Source of the DNA: a bacterium | GTDB lineage: Bacteria > Chloroflexota > Chloroflexia > Chloroflexales > Kallotenuaceae | Length of the DNA: 64,000 nucleotides | Direction of reading: 5' to 3' | NCBI GenBank assembly: GCA_016781505.1 | Contig: JADDQF010000102.1 | Coordinates: 1 to 64,000 of the forward strand | Shown here: piece after piece, positions 45,275 to 53,966 of the stretch | Layout of the letters: each line of letters starts with the position of its first letter | Numbering within the stretch: the stretch's first letter is position 1 | Notes under the pieces: model-generated | What the model saw: only the letters and a program-made list of their open reading frames with translations | Told to the model about the DNA's origin: nothing | Database searches by the model: none | Made by a program: the position numbers and the translations under genes

Positions 45275-45302
45275 ACGGGGCGGCCTAACGGGTCCGCCCC
45301 GT
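45275..45302. terminator. Hairpin between convergent ruvX and aroKB
   Basis: Perfect 9-bp stem ACGGGGCGG (45275-45283) and CCGCCCCGT (45294-45302), loop 10 nt. Only a weak T-run on either side, but it sits between two converging stops. Confidence 0.6.
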
Positions 45303-45310
45303 TCGTGTGC

Positions 45311-46915
45311 TTACCGCAAATCGGACAGCACATCCATAACCAGGTCGAGCGGCACGTCGTCACGAATCGTTGCCGCGCCAATTTCGGTCGGCAATACCCA
45401 GCGGACGCGTTTGGCGCGTACCTTTTTGTCGCTGCCGATGCGCGTCATTACCTGCTCGATATCAATGCTCTCAGACAGACGAGTCGGCAGGCCAAACAGC
45501 TCAAGCACCGCTTGCTGTTCGGCGAGGGCCGCCGAGCTAAACAGGCCCAAGCGCTGGGCGATAGCGCCTGCGGCCATCATCCCGATGGCGACGCACTCGC
45601 CATGGCGCAGGGTGTATGCGCTTTCGGTCTCCACCGCGTGCCCGATGGTGTGGCCATAGTTCAGCAATATGCGCGTTCCTTGCTCGCGCTCGTCGCCACT
45701 CACAACACGTGCTTTATAGGCCGCCGCCCGCTGCAGCAGCTCGCCGGTGATGGGCTCTTCCAACGCCAGCACATCGGCTGCCGACTGCCGAAGGTCGGCA
45801 AATAGGGCCGCATCGCCGATCACGCCATGCTTGATCGCTTCCGCCCAGCCCGCTGCGCGCTCGGGGGATGGTAGGGTGGCCAGGAGATTGGTGTCGGCCA
45901 GCACCAGCCGTGGCTGATGAAACGCGCCGATTAAATTTTTGCCAACCGCATGATCAACGCCGGTTTTGCCGCCAAGGGCGCTATCAACCGTCGCCAGCAC
46001 GGTTGTCGGCAGCTGAATGACGGCAATGCCGCGCAGAACAGTTGCGGCGACAAAGCCCGCGAGATCGCCGACGACCCCGCCTCCCAAGGCCAGCACCACA
46101 TCCCCACGCTCAACGCCGGCTCGTAACAGCCAATCGTATGCGCCCCGTACAGTGTCCAGTGTTTTGTACTGCTCGCCGGTGGGGATGCTGTACGCTTCCA
46201 CCGTGTGTCCATGGTCCCGCAGCAGTTGCTGGACGCGGTCGCCATGCAAGGCCATCACGGTCGTGTCGCTGATGAGCCAGGCGCGACCCCTTAGCCCGAG
46301 CTGGTGCAGGTGTTGCGGGAGGGAATCTAACAGCCCCGGCCCGGCCAACACCGCATACGAGCCACCGGGCGTGGAAACTTGCACGCCAGCGGATGCACTC
46401 CTCTGCTGACGCATTGAGTACGTCCGTACAACCTCGTCGGCGATCTGCTGCGGCGATTGGTCATCCGTGGTAATGATTAAATCTGCCAGATCAGCATACA
46501 GTGGGGTGCGGCGAGCAGCCATCTTTTGGAGGGCATCTTCTGGATTGTCGCCGAGCAAGGGCCTGTCCGTCATGGCTTGGAGCCGTTCAACGAGGCTCGG
46601 CGTCCGGGCGTGTAGCCAGACCACAAACGCGTTTGCCCGCAGCAGCTCACGATTTGCGGAACTTTCCACAATCCCGCCGCCGGTGGCAATCACCAGGCTC
46701 TGCTGCTCCAGTGCTGCTGCAAGGGCCTGCGTTTCCAGCGCCCGAAAGGCTGCCTCACCCTCACGGGCAAAGATGTCGGCGATTGGTCGCTGGGCCTTGA
46801 CGACTATGTCGGTATCGGTGTCGACGCAACGGCGGCCCAAGGACTGGGCGATTAACGGGGCGACAGTTGTTTTGCCGCTCCCGCTCAGTCCAACCAGAAC
46901 GATATGTTGCTGCAT
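45311..46915 (-). CDS. aroKB: Fused shikimate kinase - 3-dehydroquinate synthase
   Basis: 534 aa holding two shikimate-pathway enzymes in one chain. Residues 1-~165 are shikimate kinase: P-loop VGLSGSGKTTVAPLIA, DTDTDIV, FREGE-like FAREGEAAFRALE and VIATGGGIVE. From about residue 180 to the end is dehydroquinate synthase: GEQYKTLDTV, LALGGGVVGDLAGFVAA, the QLPTTVLATVDSALGGKTGVD metal/NAD region, and NYGHTIGHAVE with the zinc histidines. The linker is about 15 residues. Steps 2 and 5 of the pathway are therefore co-made; step 1 (aroF) is at 18.6 kb. Own promoter at 46943-46971; no leader peptide seen. Confidence 0.95.
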   Translation of the reverse strand: MQQHIVLVGLSGSGKTTVAPLIAQSLGRRCVDTDTDIVVKAQRPIADIFAREGEAAFRALETQALAAALEQQSLVIATGGGIVESSANRELLRANAFVVWLHARTPSLVERLQAMTDRPLLGDNPEDALQKMAARRTPLYADLADLIITTDDQSPQQIADEVVRTYSMRQQRSASAGVQVSTPGGSYAVLAGPGLLDSLPQHLHQLGLRGRAWLISDTTVMALHGDRVQQLLRDHGHTVEAYSIPTGEQYKTLDTVRGAYDWLLRAGVERGDVVLALGGGVVGDLAGFVAATVLRGIAVIQLPTTVLATVDSALGGKTGVDHAVGKNLIGAFHQPRLVLADTNLLATLPSPERAAGWAEAIKHGVIGDAALFADLRQSAADVLALEEPITGELLQRAAAYKARVVSGDEREQGTRILLNYGHTIGHAVETESAYTLRHGECVAIGMMAAGAIAQRLGLFSSAALAEQQAVLELFGLPTRLSESIDIEQVMTRIGSDKKVRAKRVRWVLPTEIGAATIRDDVPLDLVMDVLSDLR

Positions 46916-46942
46916 AGAAACTCTCTTTATTGCACAGGCAGC

Positions 46943-46971
46943 ATGGTAGAAGGGGAACGCCTAAGCGTCAA
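46943..46971 (-). promoter_or_regulatory. Promoter of aroKB
   Basis: Minus-strand TTGACG (46966-46971) and TACCAT (46943-46948), spacer 17 bp. Start near 46936, about 20 nt before the ATG. Confidence 0.65.
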
Positions 46972-47012
46972 GCATGTCCACAACGAGGATTGGCGAAACG
47001 ATAATGATTGTG

Positions 47013-47041
47013 TTGCGGCCGGTGCTGCTTTATGGTACGAT
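47013..47041 (+). promoter_or_regulatory. Promoter of the tRNA gene
   Basis: TTGCGG (47013-47018) and TACGAT (47036-47041), spacer 17 bp, start about 6 nt before the tRNA. Confidence 0.6.
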
Positions 47042-47053
47042 CCGGTTCTCCTT

Positions 47054-47128
47054 GGGGGCTTAGCTCAATGGCAGAGCACGCGGCTCATACCCGCTTGGTT
47101 GGGGGTTCGACTCCCTCAGCCCCCACCA
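47054..47128 (+). tRNA. tRNA with CAT anticodon (elongator Met, or Ile2)
   Basis: 75 nt including encoded CCA. Acceptor GGGGGCT pairs with AGCCCCC; D stem GCTC/GAGC; anticodon loop CTCATAC with CAT; T stem GGGGG/CCCTC with loop TTCGACT; discriminator A. The pair at position 27-43 is a C/T mismatch. G1-C72 is paired, so it is not the initiator. CAT may be Met or, if lysidine-modified, the AUA-reading Ile2; sequence alone does not decide here. Confidence 0.92.
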
Positions 47129-47337
47129 CTATTTCTGCTGCAATCTGCCCTTGCCACCACATTCGCGCCGATTGCAGAGAGCGCACTACCCACCAGTCGT
47201 GGCTCGACGAATCGGCAATGGCATATCGCTCTTGTCGCTCCAGCCCAGGTCTATGTGATCCGCACAAGGAAGCTGCCAGGCGCTTTGATCAGGCTGTCCT
47301 GTTACAACTGGCTGTACGGAAGCAACCATTACTTGGG

Positions 47338-47871
47338 CTAGCGAGACGACGGTCCTTGGAAGGCCGGATGGAGCCAGGGTACCAGCGCGCAGATCAGCGC
47401 GTCTTCGAAAATATGGCCGCGATCGATCAGGCCACCTGAAAGGATGCCGGATGCGCCCAAGCCATGCCGGGTCTCGGTCGCCTGCGCTAGTTCGTCCATG
47501 ACCGGGCTAAGCTCTTCGCCGGCCAAAACGCGTTCGACCACATGCGGCGGCAGTAACAAGATGCCTCCGCCACCCACTGCTACCGTGCCATGGGCATCCG
47601 CGACGGCAGCCCAGCTACACAGGGCCCATCCAGCCAATGTTTGACGGAGGCCGCCTTCCAAACCTATGCCAAAATCTGCTCCACTTTGGCTGACGGCGGC
47701 CCGTGCCCGCGCGATTGCGCCGGCCTGCGTTTGCTCGTCCCCAATTGGCTGGGCCGGAACCTCAACCGCTACCGTCACGCTCCGCACACGGGAATCCGGA
47801 AAAACACGCGTGATCACAGCTTGGGTGGCCATCAGCTTCGCACGATTTGTTGATGCCAGCACGGCTTGCAT
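47338..47871 (-). CDS. yjjX: Inosine/xanthosine triphosphatase (YjjX/DUF84 family)
   Basis: 177 aa from the ATG at 47871 (AAGGAG 8 nt upstream). Begins AVLASTNRAKLMATQAVI, with the family's SxNxxK. GIGLEGGLRQ and ATETRHGLGASGILSGGLIDR are the DUF84 signature. Removes damaged (deaminated or oxidised) purine NTPs from the pool. The upstream 11-codon extension lacks a ribosome binding site. Confidence 0.85.
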   Translation of the reverse strand: MQAVLASTNRAKLMATQAVITRVFPDSRVRSVTVAVEVPAQPIGDEQTQAGAIARARAAVSQSGADFGIGLEGGLRQTLAGWALCSWAAVADAHGTVAVGGGGILLLPPHVVERVLAGEELSPVMDELAQATETRHGLGASGILSGGLIDRGHIFEDALICALVPWLHPAFQGPSSR

Positions 47872-48113
47872 GGCGGACGCTCCTTGTACATTGCCCCGCT
47901 CCATCGTACCACGCGCAGAAACAATTGTTCCGGTTTAATCTACTCGAGTTTCTAAACCGATGTCATCTTGACAGGTGGAGGCCGTACGTTAGGCCACGCT
48001 CGAAGTGGTTGTCTCGACAGCTGGCTTAAGTGGACCATCAGCGGGTAGCGCGGATAGTGGTACACTTAAGCATTCGATTTTAAGGGCAGCTACTCAAGGT
48101 AGGGGATAGGCCG

Positions 48114-48404
48114 GTGTCGCTTCAGTACTTGCAAGAAGCCGTGGCGAGCGGAGATACCGAGAAACTGATTCGGTATGTCCGTCTCCACCTGGGAGACGGA
48201 AACGAAGAGCAGGGCCGCCGTGAGATCGATAAGGCGTGGATCGAGGCGCTCAAGCAGCTGCTTCAACTACCACCGACCGACCGCGAATTTATCCACGAGA
48301 CCCTGGCCACCAAAGACGCGGCCACACTGGCCCACCTGTTCTTTCACCTGCACTTTTATTTCGTTAAACAATCGGGAGAATGGATTCATGATGGAACCCT
48401 CTAA
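48114..48404 (+). CDS. Small helical protein ahead of the selenoprotein gene, unknown
   Basis: 96 aa from a GTG. It is rich in charged helices (AVASGDTEKLIRYVRLHLGDGNEE, IEALKQLLQL) and ends with LFFHLHFYFVKQSGEW. No known domain seen; no membrane segment. It overlaps the GRDB-like gene by 17 bp in another frame, so translation is likely coupled. The TACACT at 48061-48066 may be its -10. A partner of the downstream redox protein is plausible but unproven. Confidence 0.6.
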   Translation: MSLQYLQEAVASGDTEKLIRYVRLHLGDGNEEQGRREIDKAWIEALKQLLQLPPTDREFIHETLATKDAATLAHLFFHLHFYFVKQSGEWIHDGTL

Positions 48405-49200
48405 CGCGAGCCAACAACTACGGCCGGGCCTGTGGACGACCATCAACGAGCGCTATCCCGGTTCCATGATCACGAAGGCGGACACAGTCCCCCTAGCTCG
48501 CCTCAATCAACCGCTTTCCAGTGCTCGCCTCACCTTTATAAGCTCGGCCGGCGTTCAACCGCAAGGAACGATGCCCTTTGATGTCGTCCATCCTGTAGGT
48601 GATTACACTTTTCGGCCGGTGCCGTCAAACTCGACACCCGAGGCTTTGGAGATTCATCAGCTAAAATATCCGACAGCCGACGCGCACCGCGATCTTAATG
48701 TTATCTTCCCAATTGAGCGGCTACAAGAGCTGGCGGCGGAAGGCGTGGTTGGCGGCCTGACGTCGCATCTCGTCTCCTTCATCGGCTACAACATGGACCC
48801 TGAGCGATTGGAACGGACCCTGGCAGAAGAGATCGCGGATGCGGTTGTCGCGGATGGTGCCGACGCGGCGCTCCTCTGCCCGGCTTGACCAATATGACAT
48901 CAGTCTGTCGCGCTCGTGCAGCGCGCTATTGAGCGGCGCGGTATTCCGACTGTATCGATCACCGCGGCCCGTGACATCACCGAGCAGACCAAGCCGCCGC
49001 GGGCGGTTTTCGTGCCGTTCATGATGGGCCATCACTTTGGCGTGCCCTTTCATCGTGAGCTCCAGCGGCGAATTATCCTGACGGCGCTTGATCGCCTCGG
49101 CAAAGCGGAGCAGAGCGGGGATGTGTACAACCTTCCGATCACCTGGGCGCGGGCCCGTCGGGAAGGCATCGAGATCGAACGAGCGATGGGCCTGCGCTGA
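48388..49200 (+). CDS. GRDB/PrdB-family selenoprotein with two in-frame TGA codons (U-x-x-U)
   Basis: Read through both TGA codons it is 270 aa. ATG at 48388 has GGGAGA 8 nt upstream. The N-terminal part (RPGLWTTINERYPGS, SSAGVQPQGTMPFDVVHP, LNVIFPIERLQELA) and the part after the TGAs (HQSVALVQRAIERRGIPTV, VPFMMGHHFGVPF, ELQRRIIL) belong to the glycine/sarcosine/betaine/D-proline reductase B family. They lie in the same frame, joined at CPA-TGA-PI-TGA-HQS (TGA at 48886-48888 and 48895-48897, residues 167 and 170). That is where the family has its Sec/Cys-x-x-Cys redox motif. A GC hairpin (48909-48925) lies 20 and 11 nt past the two TGAs, and its loop begins 26 and 17 nt past them. A pseudogene is the alternative, but two TGAs exactly at the two redox positions make it unlikely. 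Confidence 0.82.
48909..48925 (+). promoter_or_regulatory. Candidate bacterial SECIS hairpin of the U-x-x-U gene
   Basis: The hairpin runs CGCGCT (48909-48914), loop CGTGC, AGCGCG (48920-48925), inside the coding sequence. The loop begins 26 nt after the first TGA and 17 nt after the second, both in the usual bacterial range, and has a G among its first two bases. Confidence 0.6.
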
Positions 49201-49289
49201 ATGGTCCTTTAGCCTATGGCAGGATCGACGCGCAAGTCAAAGCGCTTGGAGATCGGGCATTCGTCGAAACGTGGCAGGGTTGTGCTCGG

Positions 49290-50162
49290 TCAATCCCTCC
49301 GACGCAGCAGCATTATTATCGCTGCCGCCGCCACTCCACTGCCGGCAAGAAGCAGGCGCGTCGTGCGTGGTAGTGGAGTAGCCCGCAACGCCAGGGGTGC
49401 CAGCAACGGTTTGGCGAGATGGCCGAGGAACGTCAGCGTTGCCGCCGGCGGCGTTCCGATTTCATAATCGATCACACCTTGCTTACCACCCCGTTGCAAG
49501 GCGTGCCATCCATTAACAAACGACGCAAACAGGTGGAGCATGTGGTCGATGCTGTTCAGCACTGAGGTTCCCTGCACGGGACCGGCGAAGAGTTCGTCAA
49601 TGGCGCGCCTGAGCGTTGGCACGTGCGTCCACATGCCATAGAAGACGACCCGCCCTTCGCCATCGATGAGGTAGACGGGATCCGACATATTGCCGTAGGT
49701 CTGATGGACTGTGCCCTCCAAATCATCGACCAGCACCAGCCATGGCAAGGTCTCGGCCTGTTGATATTGACGCGCTTCCTCCATCTTCTGGGTGTCGCTC
49801 TGGTAGCGGCCGTGACGTTCACCGGGATGGGCTTGCCGAATAAAAACATCCACAAACTGGACCCAGTCACTGTATTCGCTATAAAGCTGCTTCAAGGGCG
49901 GAACTCCGCCCGCGGTGATCGGTCAGGTAAAGCTGCCAAAGCGCAATACAACTGGTCGTCCCCGCAGATCTTTTAAGCGCACGCGCTCACCAGTTGTGGC
50001 AGGCAGCGCAAAGTCGGGCGCTAATTGACCCGGTTGAATGCCACGTCCCCGGAGTGTCCACCACAAATTCATCAATAAATGCTTCGCCCGATAGTGGTCG
50101 TAGTTATACTCCTCCACCGAGTGCCAGGGTTTGGTCGCCAGCTCCCACCTACCTGAAGTCAT
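49290..50162 (-). CDS. Deiodinase-like/redoxin selenoprotein with in-frame TGA and C-terminal anchor
   Basis: 290 aa read through one TGA (49923-49925, residue 80). Upstream: APDFALPATTGERVRLKDLRGRP, then VVLRFGSFT-TGA-PIT; downstream: LKQLYSEYSDWVQFVDVFIRQAHPGERHG. This is the thioredoxin-fold order of iodothyronine deiodinases and bacterial deiodinase-like proteins, whose redox residue follows FGSxT. VYLIDGEGRVVFYGMW is the conserved C-terminal strand of the fold. A C-terminal helix (about 265-286, RLLLAGSGVAAAAIIMLL) then three Arg anchors it to the membrane. The hairpin at 49896-49911 suits Sec insertion. Whether it acts on peroxides or on another substrate is unknown; deiodination is not implied. 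It converges on the U-x-x-U gene with an 89-bp gap. Confidence 0.82.
49896..49911 (-). promoter_or_regulatory. Candidate SECIS hairpin of the deiodinase-like gene
   Basis: On the minus strand GGGCGG-AGTT-CCGCCC, a perfect 6-bp stem with a tetraloop. The stem begins 11 nt after the TGA and the loop 17 nt after it, with a G at loop position 2. This spacing matches the E. coli fdhF type. Confidence 0.7.
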
Positions 50163-50494
50163 ACTTTGATAGTCCCATTACGTCATCGCAGCCCTGATGC
50201 TGCCGGTGTGCTCCTGGCTTGACGGCAGGAATCATGCTATACGGGCGAACGAATCCTCAAGGGAGTCCGCGGGAACAATGGCCCACATCAGCTCGGGGCG
50301 TGATGGGCACGTGGTCTCGTTCTGATGTATCCTGCGCCAAATTCAACAACAACCGTGCTTCATTGAAACACACCGACAGCCATAAACACTCAGTCGTCCG
50401 CAGAGCGTTTGAACGGATGCTCCCTGACACGGAATAACAAAAGTGGATATAAAATAGGAGGCCATTGAACGGCGGGATGAGCGGGAGGTGTAAG
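50163..50494. other. Gene-free spacer between the deiodinase-like gene and the nitronate monooxygenase gene
   Basis: No gene, RNA or repeat recognised. Divergent promoters are expected; I see no clear consensus boxes. Confidence 0.4.
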
Positions 50495-51463
50495 ATGCTC
50501 CATACACGTATCTGTGATCTGCTTGCAATTGAACATCCGATCATCAGCGCGCCGATGACCGGCCGTGCGACTGCTGAGCTCGTGGCGGCCGTCTCGGCAG
50601 CAGGTGGGTTTGGACTGATTGGCGGTTCGACGGGCGGACCAGAGTGGCTGCGTGAGCAAATTCGGATGGTGCGAGAGCGAACCGACCGTCCATTCGGGGT
50701 AGGTTTCATCTCATCAGCGCCTGGGTTGCAGGCCCTGGTGCAGGTTGCGCTTGAGGAACGCGTTGCAGCTATAAGCCATTCCTTTGCCGATCCGACGCCC
50801 TACGTCCAAGCGGCCCATGCCGTAGGTGTGAAAGTGCTGGCGCAGGTCCAAACTGTGGCCGGTGCTGTGGCGGCGGCTAGGGCGGGCGTGGACGTAATCA
50901 CGGCACAAGGGACCGAGGCCGGTGGGCATACCGGGTACAATGGTACCTTGCCGTTTGTGCCGGCTGTCATCGATGTTGCCGGCGGCATCCCGGTTGTAGC
51001 TGCGGGCGGGATTGCTGATGGCCGGGGTTTGGCTGCTGTCCTGATGCTTGGCGCCGAAGGGGCCTGGATTGGCACGCGCTTTCTTGCAAGTCGTGAGGCC
51101 GGCGGTGCCGCCTGGGCTAAGACTCGGGTCGTCCAGGCCGGTGCGGACGATACCATCTTGACGCAGGCGTATGATCTGGCTCAGAATGCGCCCTTCCCGG
51201 CGGATGTGGGCGGACGTGTACTGCGCAACGCGTTTACAGCGAGATGGCACGGCCTTGACGACGAGGTCGTAGCACGGCAACAAGAACTTGAGGCACAGGT
51301 CCTTGCAGCGGAAGCAGCAGATGATGCGCGCAATGCGCCAGTATATGCGGGGAATGACGTGGGACTGATAAGCTCGATTGAGCCTGCGGCGAAGATCATG
51401 CACAAGCTTGTGCTGGAGGCCGAGCAGATTCTGCGCGAGCGTCCTGCCAAACTGTTGCGTTAA
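50495..51463 (+). CDS. Nitronate monooxygenase-like FMN enzyme (2-nitropropane dioxygenase family)
   Basis: 322 aa from the ATG at 50495 (GGAGG upstream). TIM-barrel flavoprotein: ICDLLAIEHPIISAPMTG, GGFGLIGGSTGGPEWLREQI, ITAQGTEAGGHTGYNG with the catalytic histidine, PVVAAGGIADGRGLAAVLMLGAEGAWIGTRFL for FMN phosphate. It oxidises nitronates or related acids; FabK-like enoyl reductases are a nearby alternative. Confidence 0.85.
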   Translation: MLHTRICDLLAIEHPIISAPMTGRATAELVAAVSAAGGFGLIGGSTGGPEWLREQIRMVRERTDRPFGVGFISSAPGLQALVQVALEERVAAISHSFADPTPYVQAAHAVGVKVLAQVQTVAGAVAAARAGVDVITAQGTEAGGHTGYNGTLPFVPAVIDVAGGIPVVAAGGIADGRGLAAVLMLGAEGAWIGTRFLASREAGGAAWAKTRVVQAGADDTILTQAYDLAQNAPFPADVGGRVLRNAFTARWHGLDDEVVARQQELEAQVLAAEAADDARNAPVYAGNDVGLISSIEPAAKIMHKLVLEAEQILRERPAKLLR

Positions 51464-51686
51464 CCCGCTGTCTCATATTTGTGCTTGTCCATGCTCGTAA
51501 ATGAAACACCAGGCGCACACAGGTATCGGCCAGGCATGGGAACGGGATCATCGCTGTTAACTGGAGCTGCAGCCGCAATTCTGGTATGCTGACTCGCACA
51601 ATTCGCGCGTTGGGTGAGCCGTTTTATTTAAGTTTATTGATTCACTGGCAACATCGGTGACCAGACCACAGCTGAAGGAGACGTTC

Positions 51687-52625
51687 TTGCTTACGAAATG
51701 TGTTGTCGCAGTTGTCCAAGCGGAGGTTGCCTCCGATGCTCATTCGGGTTTGGAGTCGACGGCAAAGCTAGCCCGTGAGGCGGCTACGGCCGGTGCTCAG
51801 CTGATCGTCTTTCCCGAGACCTGGATCCCCGGCTATCCTGCCTGGTTAGATGTGTCGCGGGATGCTGCGCTGTGGGATCATCCGCCCGTGAAGGCCGTGT
51901 ACGCACGCATCGCCGCCAACAGCATCGCCGTGCCAGGAACAACGTTCGATGCGCTGGCGGAAATCGCACGTGAGGTTGGGGCGACGCTTGTGGTTGGCGT
52001 CAGCGAACGGGTCGGCGCGGGTGCTGGACGAGGAACGCTGTACAATACCTTGTTGACCATCGGCTCCGACGGCCAGCTGCTTAACCACCATCGCAAGCTC
52101 ATGGCGACATACACCGAACGCCTAATCTGGGGGGCTGGAGACGCGGAAGGGCTGCGTGCGGTCGATACGCCGGTCGGGCGAGTGGGGGGGCTGATCTGTT
52201 GGGAACATTGGATGCCTCTGGCCCGGCAAGTGCTCCACGAAGCAGGTGAGGATATTCACGTTGCAGTATGGCCGACCGTGAAAGATATACATCAGGTGGC
52301 GAGTCGGCACTACGCCTTTGAGGGCCGCTGTTACGTGCTCGCGGCAGGCGGACTCATGCGCGCGTCGGCGCTTCCACCGGAGCTAGAGCCGCATCCGGAT
52401 CGTATTGCTCATCCTGATCAGCTGATTCTGCGCGGCGGCAGCGCAATTATTGGCCCTGACGGTGAATATATAGTCGAGCCGGTGTACGACCAACCTTGCA
52501 TACTGACTGCCGAATTAGATCTTGGCCGGATCCGAGAGGAAAGCATGACGCTCGATGTTACCGGCCATTATCATCGACCGGAACTATTTGAGTTCCGATT
52601 GGTGCACGCCCGCCGCAATCGTTAA
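51687..52625 (+). CDS. Nitrilase-family carbon-nitrogen hydrolase
   Basis: 312 aa from a TTG at 51687 (AAGGAG 6 nt upstream); the open GTG frame 30 bp earlier has no ribosome binding site. Catalytic triad: Glu in VFPETWIPGYPAWL, Lys in HHRKLMATYTERLIW, Cys in GGLICWEHWMPLAR. The ERLIWG and ICWEHWMP spellings match true nitrilases (branch 1) rather than amidases. Converts nitriles to acids plus ammonia, possibly including cyanide-type compounds. It follows the nitronate monooxygenase gene by ~220 bp. Confidence 0.9.
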   Translation: MLTKCVVAVVQAEVASDAHSGLESTAKLAREAATAGAQLIVFPETWIPGYPAWLDVSRDAALWDHPPVKAVYARIAANSIAVPGTTFDALAEIAREVGATLVVGVSERVGAGAGRGTLYNTLLTIGSDGQLLNHHRKLMATYTERLIWGAGDAEGLRAVDTPVGRVGGLICWEHWMPLARQVLHEAGEDIHVAVWPTVKDIHQVASRHYAFEGRCYVLAAGGLMRASALPPELEPHPDRIAHPDQLILRGGSAIIGPDGEYIVEPVYDQPCILTAELDLGRIREESMTLDVTGHYHRPELFEFRLVHARRNR

Positions 52626-52775
52626 GAACGACATTCAGGCTCCGTCCATAACCACAGCGGGTGCAGCCCCGGTAGGGTAAGTGTATGCTTGTTTCGGTGC
52701 TCCGGCTCTTGACGAGATGCAACCTCACGCCGTTGAGCTCCGTTGTTAAATCGTGCAGCCTCGCGGGGCGAACCG

Positions 52776-53744
52776 CTAGGGCAGCAGCAGCACTTTGCCC
52801 GACGTTTCACGACCGACAAGTGCATTTTGCGCGGCGGCAACGTCTGCCAGCGGCACGGCGCGGTCGATGCGGACTTTGAGCGTGCCCGCACTGATGGCCG
52901 TGAACAAATCATGTGCCCGCCACATAAGCTCATCGCGGGTTGCAATATGATGCCCTAGGGTTGGCCGGGTTAGAAAGAGCGAGCCTTTGGCATTTAGCAC
53001 CTGCGGGTCGAACGGCGGTACCGCTCCGCTGGATTGGCCAAAGAGTACGAGATAGCCGCGCGGTCGTAAACAGTCAAGACTCCCCTCAAAGGTTGTCTTG
53101 CCCACAGAATCGTACACAACATCAACTCCAGCACCATCCGTTAAGCGTCGTGTTTCCGAGACGAAATTCTGCTCGGTGTACCGAATGATGTAGTCGACGC
53201 CGGCTTCGCGTGCCAGCTGGGCCTTTTCCTCGGTCGAAACGGTCCCGATCACCAACGCGCCGCGCTGCTTGGCCAGCTGTACCAGCAGCAGCCCGACGCC
53301 CCCGGCCGCCGCATGGATCAGTACTCGCTGACCGGGCGTGATGGGAAAGGTGCTCGACACAAGGTAATGGGCGGTCATGCCTTGCAACAGCACGGCAGCC
53401 GCCACTTGCAGATCGATATCTGTGGGCACCGGCACCAGCTTTGCCGCCGGCACCACAATATATTCGGCATACGCGCCTAACCCCTGCGGAAATGCCACCC
53501 GATCGCCGACGTTGAGGTCGCTCACGTCTGGGCCCAGGGCGTCGACGACGCCCGCGCCCTCCGAACCAATTGTCGATGGCAGCGCCATCTTGTATTGGCC
53601 GGTCCGCTGATACACGTCAATAAAGTTGACGCCGACTGCCGCTAATTTGACCCGCACCTCGCCTGCTCCCGGCTCAGGCAACGGAACGTCCTCGTAGCGC
53701 AGCACTTCGGGGCCGCCATACTCGTGCACACGAATAGCTTTCAT
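52776..53744 (-). CDS. NADPH:quinone oxidoreductase (zinc-free MDR family)
   Basis: 322 aa. Medium-chain dehydrogenase without zinc ligands: [32 protein letters not shown], then the coenzyme fold with [21 protein letters not shown] and [19 protein letters not shown]. Reduces quinones or enones with NADPH. It stands alone, converging on the nitrilase gene. Confidence 0.9.
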   Translation of the reverse strand: MKAIRVHEYGGPEVLRYEDVPLPEPGAGEVRVKLAAVGVNFIDVYQRTGQYKMALPSTIGSEGAGVVDALGPDVSDLNVGDRVAFPQGLGAYAEYIVVPAAKLVPVPTDIDLQVAAAVLLQGMTAHYLVSSTFPITPGQRVLIHAAAGGVGLLLVQLAKQRGALVIGTVSTEEKAQLAREAGVDYIIRYTEQNFVSETRRLTDGAGVDVVYDSVGKTTFEGSLDCLRPRGYLVLFGQSSGAVPPFDPQVLNAKGSLFLTRPTLGHHIATRDELMWRAHDLFTAISAGTLKVRIDRAVPLADVAAAQNALVGRETSGKVLLLP

Positions 53745-53831
53745 TCGTTATTCGGCGGCTGATCGGCCGCGCGCCTCCTGTCACTCATTGCGATGTCGTT
53801 CATGTTGCTCATTATAGCCTGAGCCGCTTGA

Positions 53832-53966
53832 TCACGAATCTAATCCCACCGGCTTAAGGGTGCGGACCATCCCGGTCGAGAAGTCGGCGTCAGGTAGCGC
53901 ATGATTGTTGGTGTCGGCGATCAACACCAGCTGCCCTTTGGTACATAAGCCGCCCGGTTCATTCGA
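53832..53966 (-). pseudogene. Remnant of an NHL-repeat protein
   Basis: About 44 codons (SNEPGGLCTKGQLVLIADTNNH onward to TLKPVGLDS) match the last NHL repeats of redoxin/NHL propeller proteins (the usual wording is NEPGGL...VADTNNH...TG.V.TL). The frame upstream is not NHL-like, so the gene has lost its 5' part. Such proteins often carry a redoxin domain like the one at 49.3-50.2 kb. Confidence 0.55.

Noticed and set aside
48388-49200. A frameshifted or split GRDB-like pseudogene
   Set aside because: Both halves are in the same frame; only TGA codons interrupt it and they fall on the redox positions.
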